NCBI GenBank assembly: GCA_039914705.1
Contig: JBDSOT010000012.1
Location: 1-8,319 of the forward strand
Source of the DNA: JBDSTW01 sp039914705
GTDB taxonomy: Bacteria; Pseudomonadota; Gammaproteobacteria; SURF-13
Reading direction: 5' to 3'
Length of the DNA: 8,319 nucleotides
The notes beneath the pieces were generated by a model, which did not search any database, was not told where the DNA came from, and was given only the letters and a program-made list of their open reading frames with translations. This document shows, piece by piece, positions 1 through 5,516 of the stretch (position 1 is the stretch's first letter; each line of letters begins with the position of its first letter). Made by a program: the position numbers and the translations under genes.

Positions 1-331
1 AGGCGGAATTCGTGGTAGCCCCGGCGGGATAATATTTTGCCGCCAGCACGTGACTGCTGGTTTTTGCGCGGACAATCTCGGCGGGCAAGGTATTATCGGT
101 AAGGTACAGGGTCATCAGCGGATTAAATTTCGTGCCCTCGGGCAACGCGGCGAGAATGCGCGAACGATAGGCCAGCGCCAACTCCGTTGTCGTGATGGGT
201 GGCTTTAGATTAGGCATGACAATGGCGCGCGCGAATTGCGCGGCGCTATGGGCGACCACTGCACGCAGGGCCGCGCCATCGCGCAGGTGCAAGTGCCAAT
301 CGTCGGGCTGTGTAAGGGTATGGGTAATCAC
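1..331 (-). CDS. pyrC: Dihydroorotase PyrC, N-terminal part (cut by the window edge)
   Basis: Dihydroorotase is a cytoplasmic zinc enzyme that interconverts carbamoyl-aspartate and dihydroorotate, the third step of de novo pyrimidine synthesis. The 110 visible residues carry the metal-binding DWHLHLRD motif (His13, His15), the MPNLKPP substrate-contact stretch (Asn41) and AAKYYPAGATTNS, with Lys99 as the lysine that becomes carboxylated to bridge the two zincs. The 86-residue distance from the first His to the Lys equals that of E. coli PyrC (H17 to K103), so this is the class II, single-domain type. The C-terminal two thirds, with the remaining His and Asp ligands, lie beyond position 1. The start is inferred as GTG at 331-329. 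The frame has a stop at 364-362 and no ATG or TTG between, and GTG puts the HxH motif at the usual depth. No Shine-Dalgarno sequence is evident. The gene is divergent from the FKBP gene. Confidence 0.95.
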   Translation of the reverse strand, partial: MITHTLTQPDDWHLHLRDGAALRAVVAHSAAQFARAIVMPNLKPPITTTELALAYRSRILAALPEGTKFNPLMTLYLTDNTLPAEIVRAKTSSHVLAAKYYPAGATTNSA

Positions 332-360
332 AAAGCGGCTTATGGTTCGGTAGGTACGAC

Positions 361-369
361 ATTATGCCA
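361..369 (-). promoter_or_regulatory. Candidate extended -10 promoter for pyrC
   Basis: On the minus strand TGGCATAAT matches an extended -10 element (TGn followed by 5 of 6 bases of TATAAT). No good -35 lies 16-18 bases upstream; TCGTGA at 384-389 is the nearest. The predicted transcription start near 354 gives a leader of about 23 nt before the GTG. This is sequence inference only. Confidence 0.4.
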
Positions 370-412
370 CGCCCGGAGGTGATTCACGATGCCGGCCAGG
401 CGCAAATCGCGG

Positions 413-441
413 CTGATTCTGCTGCGGCAGAATGTTATGCT
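413..441 (+). promoter_or_regulatory. Candidate sigma-70 promoter for the FKBP gene
   Basis: CTGATT (413-418), a 17-base spacer and TATGCT (436-441) form a plausible promoter. The -10 is extended by TGT at 433-435. The predicted start near 448 gives a leader of about 58 nt to the ATG at 506. It stands back to back with the pyrC promoter candidate, so both sit in the 174-base gap between the two genes. Confidence 0.4.
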
Positions 442-505
442 AGGCAGTCGATCCACTTTATTGCAGAACTCCCCATTTACCTTAAACACACGTCAAGGAA
501 CTGTC

Positions 506-1201
506 ATGAAAACCAGATTATTACTCATTACCTTATGTTTTTTCTCCAATTATGTCTTCGCAGAAGAGGCCAGTACCTTGAGCACGCAGAAACAAAAACT
601 AAGCTACTTTATTGGTTTTCAGGTGGGGCAAAGTTTTAAACAGCAAGGCTTGGATGTGGATGTCGACATCGTTTCGGCGGGCATCAAGGATGTCCTGACG
701 AATGCAAAGCCGAAAATGACTATGGAAGAGATGAAGGCCACGGTAGAAATTCTTCAGAAGGATGCCGCAACGAAGACGGCGGCCCTGGCGGAAACCAATA
801 AGGCAGCCGGGGCAACTAACAAGAAAGAGGGCGTCGCCTTCCTGGAGGCCAATAAAAAGAAAGAGGGCGTAGTCACTCTGCCCAGCGGCTTGCAGTACAA
901 GGTGATTACTCAAGGCAAGGGCAAGAAACCCAAGGCCACGGATACCGTTGTGGTTAATTACCGCGGCACACTGATCAATGGCAAGGAATTTGACAGTTCC
1001 TATAAGCGCGGTGAGCCGGCCACTTTCCCGGTCAATGGCGTGATCAAGGGCTGGCAAGAGATCTTGCCGCTCATGCAGGAAGGCTCCAAGTATCAAGTGG
1101 TCATACCATCCGATCTGGCTTACGGCCCGCAGGGTACCGGTGGCGATATCGGACCTGATGCTACGTTATTATTCGACGTTGAATTGATGTCGATAAAATA
1201 A
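506..1201 (+). CDS. Secreted FKBP-type peptidyl-prolyl cis-trans isomerase (Mip/FkpA-like)
   Basis: This protein should catalyse cis-trans isomerisation of prolyl bonds and act as a folding helper in the periplasm or at the outer membrane. Of 231 residues, 1-19 form a signal peptide (MKTR, hydrophobic core, VFA before Glu20). Residues about 25-125 are the helical FKBP N-terminal dimerisation domain, and about 125-231 the FKBP catalytic domain. The pocket residues known from FKBP12 are present: Tyr152, Asp163, Phe174, Val179-Ile180, Trp183, Tyr206 and Phe223. The ATG at 506 is chosen because AAGGA (495-499) lies 6 nt upstream and a signal peptide follows at once; the frame stays open back to an ATG at 389, but that extension would bury the signal peptide. 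Length and lysine-rich linker fit Mip/FkpA. It leads a plus-strand run with the DUF2784 and DUF3301 genes. I leave the symbol open because FkpA, FklB and Mip are hard to separate here. Confidence 0.95.
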   Translation: MKTRLLLITLCFFSNYVFAEEASTLSTQKQKLSYFIGFQVGQSFKQQGLDVDVDIVSAGIKDVLTNAKPKMTMEEMKATVEILQKDAATKTAALAETNKAAGATNKKEGVAFLEANKKKEGVVTLPSGLQYKVITQGKGKKPKATDTVVVNYRGTLINGKEFDSSYKRGEPATFPVNGVIKGWQEILPLMQEGSKYQVVIPSDLAYGPQGTGGDIGPDATLLFDVELMSIK

Positions 1202-1235
1202 GATAAGAATTTTACAAAGAGGGCGAGGACTCAGG

Positions 1236-1256
1236 ATGCTTGTGTTGCGGATTTAA
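1236..1256 (+). CDS. Possible six-residue leader ORF before the DUF2784 gene
   Basis: ATG at 1236 follows a good Shine-Dalgarno sequence, GAGGA at 1225-1229, at a spacing of 6 nt. It encodes only MLVLRI before TAA at 1254-1256. The stop lies three bases before the ATG of the DUF2784 gene at 1260, which has no comparable ribosome-binding site. A ribosome ending here could re-start on the next ATG. It may equally be chance. Nothing supports a function for the peptide itself. Confidence 0.25.
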   Translation: MLVLRI

Positions 1257-1259
1257 TTT

Positions 1260-1667
1260 ATGGCAGCTAGTTCGGGCTATGAATTTCTCGCCGATGCAAC
1301 CGTGCTGGTTCATGCCCTCTTTGTGTTGTTTGTGGTAGTTGGGCAATTGTTAATTTTGGCAGGATGGGTGTTTGGTTGGAGCTGGACACGCAATGCCGTG
1401 TTCCGCGTGACGCATCTCGCGGCCATCGGCTTTGTGGTGATGGCAACCTGGTTTGGCATCGTCTGTCCGCTAACCACCCTGGAAAATAATCTCCGGGGTT
1501 TGGCAGGCAGCATGCAATACGAAATGAGTTTTATCGGGTACTGGTTAAATCGCCTGTTGTTTTTTTCATTTCCGGCCTGGGTATTTACGTTGTGCTATTC
1601 GATTTTCTTTCTGCTGATTGTCATAACATTTTTTGCCTATCCGCCGAACTGGCGGCGCGCGGCATAA
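1260..1667 (+). CDS. DUF2784 family inner-membrane protein
   Basis: This is a 135-residue integral membrane protein of the DUF2784 family, whose function is not known. It has three clear hydrophobic segments at about 10-38, 48-69 and 100-126. The family-typical CPLTTLEN motif is at 69-76, at the end of the second segment, followed by a loop with the usual sequence GSMQYEMSFIGYWL. The N-terminal YEFLADATVLVHALFVLFVV also matches the family pattern. The frame has a TAA at 1254-1256, so ATG 1260 is the first possible start; its own ribosome-binding site is weak, and a small upstream ORF may couple into it. It lies 58 nt after the FKBP gene and 20 nt before the DUF3301 gene in the same direction, which suggests co-transcription. 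No catalytic residues can be named. Confidence 0.85.
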   Translation: MAASSGYEFLADATVLVHALFVLFVVVGQLLILAGWVFGWSWTRNAVFRVTHLAAIGFVVMATWFGIVCPLTTLENNLRGLAGSMQYEMSFIGYWLNRLLFFSFPAWVFTLCYSIFFLLIVITFFAYPPNWRRAA

Positions 1668-1679
1668 GGTATCCGCAAT

Positions 1680-1694
1680 AACTCATTATGAGTT
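1680..1694. repeat. 15-base palindrome over the DUF3301 start codon
   Basis: AACTCAT, a single T, then ATGAGTT is a perfect inverted repeat of 7-base arms. The right arm begins with the ATG (1688-1690) of the next gene. In RNA it could form a 5-pair stem with a 5-base loop that hides the start codon. It could also be a protein-binding site or chance. Confidence 0.5.
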
Positions 1695-1999
1695 CTGTTT
1701 TACTGCTGGTTTTTACTATTACAGTCGGCTGGTTCTGGCTGGATAGCATGCGCATGCGTGAGACCGCCGTTCGCATTGGCGCAGAGGCCTGTCGGCGGCA
1801 CGATGTGCAATTTCTGGATGATACGGTAGCGCTGCATCGCCTAGGCCTGGATCGCGATGGCAGAGGCCATCTGCGTATTCGCCGCACTTACCAATTTGAT
1901 TTCAGCGAGAGCGGCGACAACCGCCGCCGCGCCTATATTATTATGATCGGTGCGCAGCTCGACGTATTGCAGATGGGCTTGGGCGAAACGTCGTCTTAA
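1688..1999 (+). CDS. DUF3301 domain protein
   Basis: This 103-residue protein matches the DUF3301 family, for which no function is established. A single N-terminal hydrophobic segment (about 3-18, SVLLLVFTITVGWFWL) acts as a membrane anchor or uncleaved signal. It is followed by the family pattern: DSMRMRETAV, a conserved Cys at about 35, FLDDTVALHRLGLDRD, GRGHLRIRRTYQFDFSESG and a closing IGAQLDVL strand. The soluble part should face the cytoplasm or periplasm; orientation cannot be fixed. A stop at 1679-1681 in frame makes ATG 1688 the first available start. No good Shine-Dalgarno sequence is nearby and the start codon lies inside a perfect palindrome, so translation may depend on ribosomes arriving from the DUF2784 gene, which ends 20 nt upstream. 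It converges with the CPXCG gene after a 37-base gap. Confidence 0.85.
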   Translation: MSSVLLLVFTITVGWFWLDSMRMRETAVRIGAEACRRHDVQFLDDTVALHRLGLDRDGRGHLRIRRTYQFDFSESGDNRRRAYIIMIGAQLDVLQMGLGETSS

Positions 2000-2036
2000 G
2001 CTTCCCTGATGAATGCATTAACGTGGTTCAATCCCG

Positions 2037-2222
2037 TCAATCATCGGCGTGCGTTTCAACGCTGAGCAGGTTTTCTTCGTGGTCGGTAGTGATGCGGAAA
2101 TTGATTGGGCGACAACATACATAACAATCCTCGATATATTCCTGATCGCCTGCCGAGGTGTCTATGAAGGTCTCGAACATCTCGCCACAGTACGGGCAAT
2201 CTACATTGTAGGGAATCGGCAT
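2037..2222 (-). CDS. CPXCG-motif small cysteine-rich (zinc-ribbon) protein
   Basis: This 61-residue protein has two cysteine knuckles, CPYCG (Cys9, Cys12) and CYVCC (Cys33, Cys36, Cys37), spaced as in a zinc ribbon. The start MPIPYNVDCPYCGE and the following ETFIDTSAGDQEYIEDC are typical of the 'CPXCG motif-containing cysteine-rich protein' family (about 60-70 residues, role unknown). It probably binds zinc in the cytoplasm; a nucleic-acid or protein partner is only a guess. ATG at 2222-2220 is supported by GAGGA at 2236-2232, 9 nt upstream. That ribosome-binding site lies in the 17-base gap after the yheS stop, so the two genes are very likely co-transcribed. The acidic C-terminus (DHEENLLSVETHADD) is a family trait. 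Confidence 0.9.
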   Translation of the reverse strand: MPIPYNVDCPYCGEMFETFIDTSAGDQEYIEDCYVCCRPINFRITTDHEENLLSVETHADD

Positions 2223-2239
2223 AGATAGCTATCCTCGGA

Positions 2240-4171
2240 CTACGATTCTTCCAGCGTTTCACTGGCCTCCAGCCAAATCTTTTCAGTCTCGCGCAGCGAT
2301 TCGGCCAACTGGGCCTGACGCATGACCGCAGCCTTGAGTTGATCTTTATTAGCCGGTTCATAAATGGCGGGGTCGGCAAGCGTTGCCTCGATTGCGCGGG
2401 TTTCAGCCGTAAGTTTTTCTATCTTCTTTTCAAATTCGGCGAGACGTCGTTCCAGCGGGCGTCGTTGTTCTGCATTACGACTGCGCTGCTCGGCCTCGAT
2501 GCGCTTTTGTTGTTTACGATCAGCCGCGCTGCGCGATGCAGTGGGTAATTTTTCAGACTTGCTTGCCAAGACAGGAGATTCATTTTTTGCATTCTGCCCT
2601 GAGCGGCTCTTAGACAGCCAGTCGCGATAATCATCCAGATCGCCATCGAAATCTGTTACACGGCCATCGGCAACTAACACCAGACTGTCAGTCGTGGTGC
2701 GCAATAAATGACGATCGTGAGACACCACGACCAATGCGCCCTCATAATCCTGCAAGGCCATGGTGAGTGTATCGCGCATGGCCAGGTCAAGGTGATTAGT
2801 CGGCTCGTCAAGCAGTAACAAATTAGGGCGTTGCCAGACCAGCAAGGCTAATGCCAGCCGGGCCTTCTCTCCGCCTGAAAAAGGCTCGACAGGGCGCATG
2901 GCATCTTCGCCGGTAAAGCCAAAGCCACCAAGAAAATTGCGCAGTTCCTGTTCACGGGCGCGGCGATCCAGCCGCTGCAAATGCAGTAAGGCGCTGTCGT
3001 CGGGGCGCAGTTGCTCAAGCTGGTGCTGGGCAAAATAACCGATCTTGAGACCGGTACCTTCCTGACGCTCGCCGTGCAGGGGTTTGAGCAGGCCCGCCAG
3101 CAGTTTAATCAGGGTGGATTTACCGGCACCGTTACGGCCCAGCAAGCCTAATCTTGAACCGGGTACGAGTTGCAATTTTATATCGCGCAGGACAACGTGT
3201 TCGCCGTAACCGGCCACGGCCTCGTCAAGATAGAGCAATGGATTGGGTGATTTTTCCGGCGGCTTGAATTCAAAGTGCAGTGGCGAATCGACGTGCGCGG
3301 CGGCGATGGTTTCCATGCGATCGAGGGCCTTGAGCCGGCTCTGCGCCTGACGTGCCTTGCTCGCCTTGGCGCGAAAGCGTCTGACGAAATCCTGTATATG
3401 GGCGATCTCAAGCTGTTGTTTTTCAAACGCCGCTTGCTGCAAGGCGAGCTTCTCGGCGCGTTGCCGCTCGTATTGTGCGTAGTTGCCTTTGTATAGTGTG
3501 ATCTGTTGATGCTCGACGTTGGCGATATAGCCGACGACATTGTCGAGAAAGTCGCGGTCATGCGAGATCAATAGCAGGGTTCCACCGTAACCGCGCAGCC
3601 ATTGCTCCAGCCATAATACGGCGTCGAGATCCAGGTGATTGGTCGGTTCGTCCAGCAGTAATAAATCGGAGCGGCACATGAGCGCGCGGGCAAGATTGAG
3701 GAGCATGCGCCAACCGCCGGAGAAGGTGTTGACCGCGTGGTTATGCTCCTCGGCTGAGAATCCAAGTCCGTGCAACAATTGCGCGGCGCGCACGCGGGCC
3801 GTGTAGCCGTCGATGGAGTCATAGTGTGCATGCAGCGCGGCGATGCGAATGCCATCATCGGTCAGGTGCGCGTCTTCAAGCTCGCGTTCGGTGTCGCGCA
3901 ACTCGCTGTCGCCATCCATTACATAGTCGATAGCGGAGATTTCAAGCGCGGGGGTTTCCTGCCCGACGTGCCCGATGACCCAGCGCGCCGGTATGTCGAA
4001 GTCGCCGCTGTCTTGATGCAGTTCGGCACGCAGCAGTGCGAACAGACTCGACTTGCCGGTGCCATTTGGCCCGGTCACACCGATTTTCTGCGCAGGGTAC
4101 ACCGTCAGATTGACGGACTCGAACAGGAAACGGCCGCCGCGTTGCAGTGAGAGATTACGTAAGCTGATCAT
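2240..4171 (-). CDS. yheS: ABC-F family ATPase, YheS-like
   Basis: This is a soluble ABC-F ATPase with no membrane domain. ABC-F proteins bind the ribosomal E site and act on stalled or specialised translation; YheS is one of the four E. coli paralogues. The 643 residues (E. coli YheS is of similar length) hold two ABC domains. The first has Walker A GPNGTGKSS (34-42), signature FSGGW (150-154), Walker B LLLLDEP (170-176) and switch His204. The second has Walker A GRNGAGKST (345-353), signature FSGGE (431-435), Walker B LLLLDEP (451-457) and switch His485. Between them, about 230-300, is the charged helical linker that contacts P-site tRNA in this class (FRAKASKARQAQSRLK). Residues about 545-643 form a charged coiled-coil tail. 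The family-specific LGGFGF and EGALVVVSHDRHLLR stretches favour YheS over Uup or EttA. ATG 4171 aligns with the YheS N-terminus but has no Shine-Dalgarno sequence. Confidence 0.93.
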   Translation of the reverse strand: MISLRNLSLQRGGRFLFESVNLTVYPAQKIGVTGPNGTGKSSLFALLRAELHQDSGDFDIPARWVIGHVGQETPALEISAIDYVMDGDSELRDTERELEDAHLTDDGIRIAALHAHYDSIDGYTARVRAAQLLHGLGFSAEEHNHAVNTFSGGWRMLLNLARALMCRSDLLLLDEPTNHLDLDAVLWLEQWLRGYGGTLLLISHDRDFLDNVVGYIANVEHQQITLYKGNYAQYERQRAEKLALQQAAFEKQQLEIAHIQDFVRRFRAKASKARQAQSRLKALDRMETIAAAHVDSPLHFEFKPPEKSPNPLLYLDEAVAGYGEHVVLRDIKLQLVPGSRLGLLGRNGAGKSTLIKLLAGLLKPLHGERQEGTGLKIGYFAQHQLEQLRPDDSALLHLQRLDRRAREQELRNFLGGFGFTGEDAMRPVEPFSGGEKARLALALLVWQRPNLLLLDEPTNHLDLAMRDTLTMALQDYEGALVVVSHDRHLLRTTTDSLVLVADGRVTDFDGDLDDYRDWLSKSRSGQNAKNESPVLASKSEKLPTASRSAADRKQQKRIEAEQRSRNAEQRRPLERRLAEFEKKIEKLTAETRAIEATLADPAIYEPANKDQLKAAVMRQAQLAESLRETEKIWLEASETLEES

Positions 4172-4179
4172 AGCCGGAC

Positions 4180-4188
4180 ATTATACCA
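4180..4188 (-). promoter_or_regulatory. Consensus extended -10 promoter directly before yheS
   Basis: On the minus strand TGGTATAAT is a perfect TATAAT with a TG extension. Only 8 bases separate it from the yheS ATG at 4171. A start 6-8 bases downstream of the -10 would fall at about 4174-4172, leaving a leader of 0-3 nt. No -35 hexamer is well placed, which extended -10 promoters tolerate. It sits in the 28-base gap after slyX, so yheS may be transcribed both from upstream and from here. Confidence 0.5.
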
Positions 4189-4199
4189 GCAGAGTTGTG

Positions 4200-4412
4200 T
4201 TAATAATGTGGCGGCGGTGTTTCTTCGGAGAGGGTGGCAATATTGAATTGCGCTTGAGCCGCGATATGTTGCTGTAATACCCCGATTTGCCGGGTTAATC
4301 CGTCAATGAGTTTTTGTTGCGCAACAATAATATCGTTGAATTCTTGCAGCGTGGCCTCTTGATGGGTGATGCGGATCTCCAGATCAATCAGGCGCGCCTC
4401 CGGTGTGTTCAT
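4200..4412 (-). CDS. slyX: SlyX family protein
   Basis: SlyX is a small cytoplasmic protein of unknown molecular role found across gammaproteobacteria. The 70-residue product has the family architecture. A heptad-rich coiled coil (about 5-53) begins with EARLIDLEIRITHQEATLQEFN, and the tail closes with the diagnostic SEETPPPHY ending. Length equals that of the family (about 70-75). ATG at 4412 is six bases after the stop of the DJ-1-family gene (TAA at 4421-4419), with no strong ribosome-binding site of its own, so translation is probably coupled to that gene. It is followed after 28 bases by yheS. In E. coli slyX lies next to fkpA and a few genes from yheS, and relatives of both are within 4 kb here. 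Confidence 0.93.
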   Translation of the reverse strand: MNTPEARLIDLEIRITHQEATLQEFNDIIVAQQKLIDGLTRQIGVLQQHIAAQAQFNIATLSEETPPPHY

Positions 4413-4418
4413 AAAATC

Positions 4419-5096
4419 TTAAGATTCCGCCAGCAGTTTGATGACACTATTGGCGACGCTGGCGCTGGATTGCGGGTTCTGGCCGGTTACCAGCTTGCCA
4501 TCCACGATAGTGTGATCTTGCCATAACGTTCCAGCAACGGCGTCTGCCCCTAGATCGCGCAATCTCGTTTCGAGCATAAAAGGCATTAGCTTGGCGAGTT
4601 CCACCGCATGTTCCTCTTCGTTGGTAAACATGGTGAGCTTGCGGCCTTTAACGAGCGGGGCACCATTGCTCAGGTTTACCCCCACCAGGGCTGCCGGGCC
4701 ATGACACACTGCGGCAATAATCTTGTCCTGTTCGGCGAACTGGCGAATTAGATCCGCCACGCTTTCATTATCGGCAAGGTCATACATAGTACCGTGCCCG
4801 CCGGGGAAAAATACCGCATTGAAATGCGCCGTATCGCCGATGCCGGCCAGCGGCACGGTATTATCAAGCACCTGCAAGGCGGCGCGTGTATCGGCGGACT
4901 CGATATCTTGCGGAACATTGTGCGGATCGAGCGGAGTAGGACCACCCTTCGGGCTCGCAACCGTAATTTTATAATTTTGCGCGCGAAATAATTGATAAGG
5001 CACTGCGAATTCTTCGAACCATAGGCCGGTCTTGTGCGCGTTGTCGATGCGATCGTGGCTGGTTACAATAATGAGAATAGCCTTTTGCAGCGTCAT
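4419..5096 (-). CDS. DJ-1/PfpI superfamily protein (type 1 glutamine amidotransferase-like)
   Basis: The 225-residue product has the DJ-1/PfpI class I amidotransferase-like fold. The nucleophile elbow is AAVCHGPAALV with Cys131-His132. The loop FFPGGHGTMYDL is at 96-107, a candidate acidic partner is in WFEEF (Glu28/Glu29), and the late strand TGQNPQSS is at 204-211. SHDRIDNAHKTGLW near the start and LVKGRKLTMFTNEEEHAV at about 148-165 place it with Hsp31-like members. Proteins of this group have been reported as chaperones, glutathione-independent glyoxalases or deglycases; which applies here cannot be decided from sequence. The open frame extends upstream to 5204, but ATG 5096 is preferred because AAAGGA (5112-5107) lies 10 nt before it and the homologous N-terminus (AILIIVTSHD) starts there. 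The ribosome-binding site overlaps the stop of the GIY-YIG gene, and slyX begins 6 nt downstream. Confidence 0.92.
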   Translation of the reverse strand: MTLQKAILIIVTSHDRIDNAHKTGLWFEEFAVPYQLFRAQNYKITVASPKGGPTPLDPHNVPQDIESADTRAALQVLDNTVPLAGIGDTAHFNAVFFPGGHGTMYDLADNESVADLIRQFAEQDKIIAAVCHGPAALVGVNLSNGAPLVKGRKLTMFTNEEEHAVELAKLMPFMLETRLRDLGADAVAGTLWQDHTIVDGKLVTGQNPQSSASVANSVIKLLAES

Positions 5097-5110
5097 GATG
5101 CCCGGTTCCT

Positions 5111-5398
5111 TTAGGTAATCGTAGCGATAAGTTTTTGCTTGCCGGTACGCGTTAATGATTTTATCGCAAATTCCCGTGCCAGCGCCCGAGAGCGATCCGC
5201 GCATTGCTCCTGATAGATGAGGATAACCGGCAGACGGCTGCGCGTACAGCGTGAGGCATGCCCGCTATTGTGTTGCCGTAGCCGCCGCTCCAGATGATTG
5301 GTAATGCCGGTGTAAAATGTACCATCGCTGCATTCAAGAATGTATACCAGCCAGTGTTGGTCGCTTGCAATGGCAGTGGTAATTTGTTCTTGCTGCAT
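5111..5398 (-). CDS. GIY-YIG nuclease family protein (UPF0213/YhbQ-like)
   Basis: This is a 95-residue single-domain GIY-YIG protein of the UPF0213/YhbQ type (usual length about 85-100). The two signature strands are VYILEC (18-23, 'GIY' equivalent) and FYTGITN (28-34, 'YIG' equivalent). Then come the helix with catalytic-type arginines (LERRLRQHNSG, 36-46), TRSRLP and the metal-binding glutamate in ALAREFAIK (Glu76), ending with the KSLTR helix. All key positions seem present, so a DNA endonuclease or strand-processing activity is possible, but the natural substrate is not established. The start is uncertain. ATG 5398 has AGGAA at 5415-5411, 12 nt away. A TTG at 5449 would add 17 residues, but that TTGACA looks more like a -35 element. 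It heads the minus-strand cluster and ends 14 nt before the DJ-1-family gene. Confidence 0.9.
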   Translation of the reverse strand: MQQEQITTAIASDQHWLVYILECSDGTFYTGITNHLERRLRQHNSGHASRCTRSRLPVILIYQEQCADRSRALAREFAIKSLTRTGKQKLIATIT

Positions 5399-5422
5399 GA
5401 TTTGCTGAATTTCCTGTTTCTT

Positions 5423-5449
5423 GAAATAAACAATGCCGGATGTTGTCAA
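5423..5449 (-). promoter_or_regulatory. Weak promoter candidate for the GIY-YIG/DJ-1/slyX cluster
   Basis: A perfect -35 hexamer TTGACA (5449-5444) is followed after 15 bases by TATTTC (5428-5423), a poor -10 at a short spacing. The predicted start near 5416 would lie just before the AGGAA ribosome-binding site. This is the best candidate on this strand in the divergent gap, but it is weak. Confidence 0.25.
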
Positions 5450-5456
5450 GGCTGCG

Positions 5457-5464
5457 TATAAAAT
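5457..5464 (+). promoter_or_regulatory. Weak -10-like element before the inositol-phosphatase-family gene
   Basis: TATAAAAT contains two overlapping -10-like hexamers (TATAAA and TAAAAT), about 53-60 bases before the ATG at 5517. No acceptable -35 or exact TGn extension is present at the right distance, so the call is tentative. Confidence 0.25.
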
Positions 5465-5516
5465 AGCACAAAGCTTAACCGCGTAGACGCTCCGCCATTT
5501 AAACAGAGAATAATCG

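Noticed and set aside
389..505. Extension of the FKBP frame upstream to an ATG at 389, which would add 39 residues.
   Set aside because: It would place non-homologous basic sequence before a clear signal peptide, and the ATG at 506 has a well-spaced AAGGA. The stretch more likely holds the promoter and leader.
599..1096. Open frame of 165 codons on the minus strand, antisense to the FKBP gene.
   Set aside because: No recognisable domain and low-complexity composition; it is the mirror of a conserved FKBP gene with intact catalytic residues.
1746..1757. 12-base palindrome GCATGCGCATGC.
   Set aside because: It is inside the DUF3301 gene and results from a repeated ATG CGC (Met-Arg) codon pair in a conserved segment, so no separate role is needed.
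5097..5204. N-terminal extension of the DJ-1-family protein to 5204.
   Set aside because: The extension overlaps the GIY-YIG coding sequence and resembles no DJ-1 N-terminus; ATG 5096 has a good AAAGGA.
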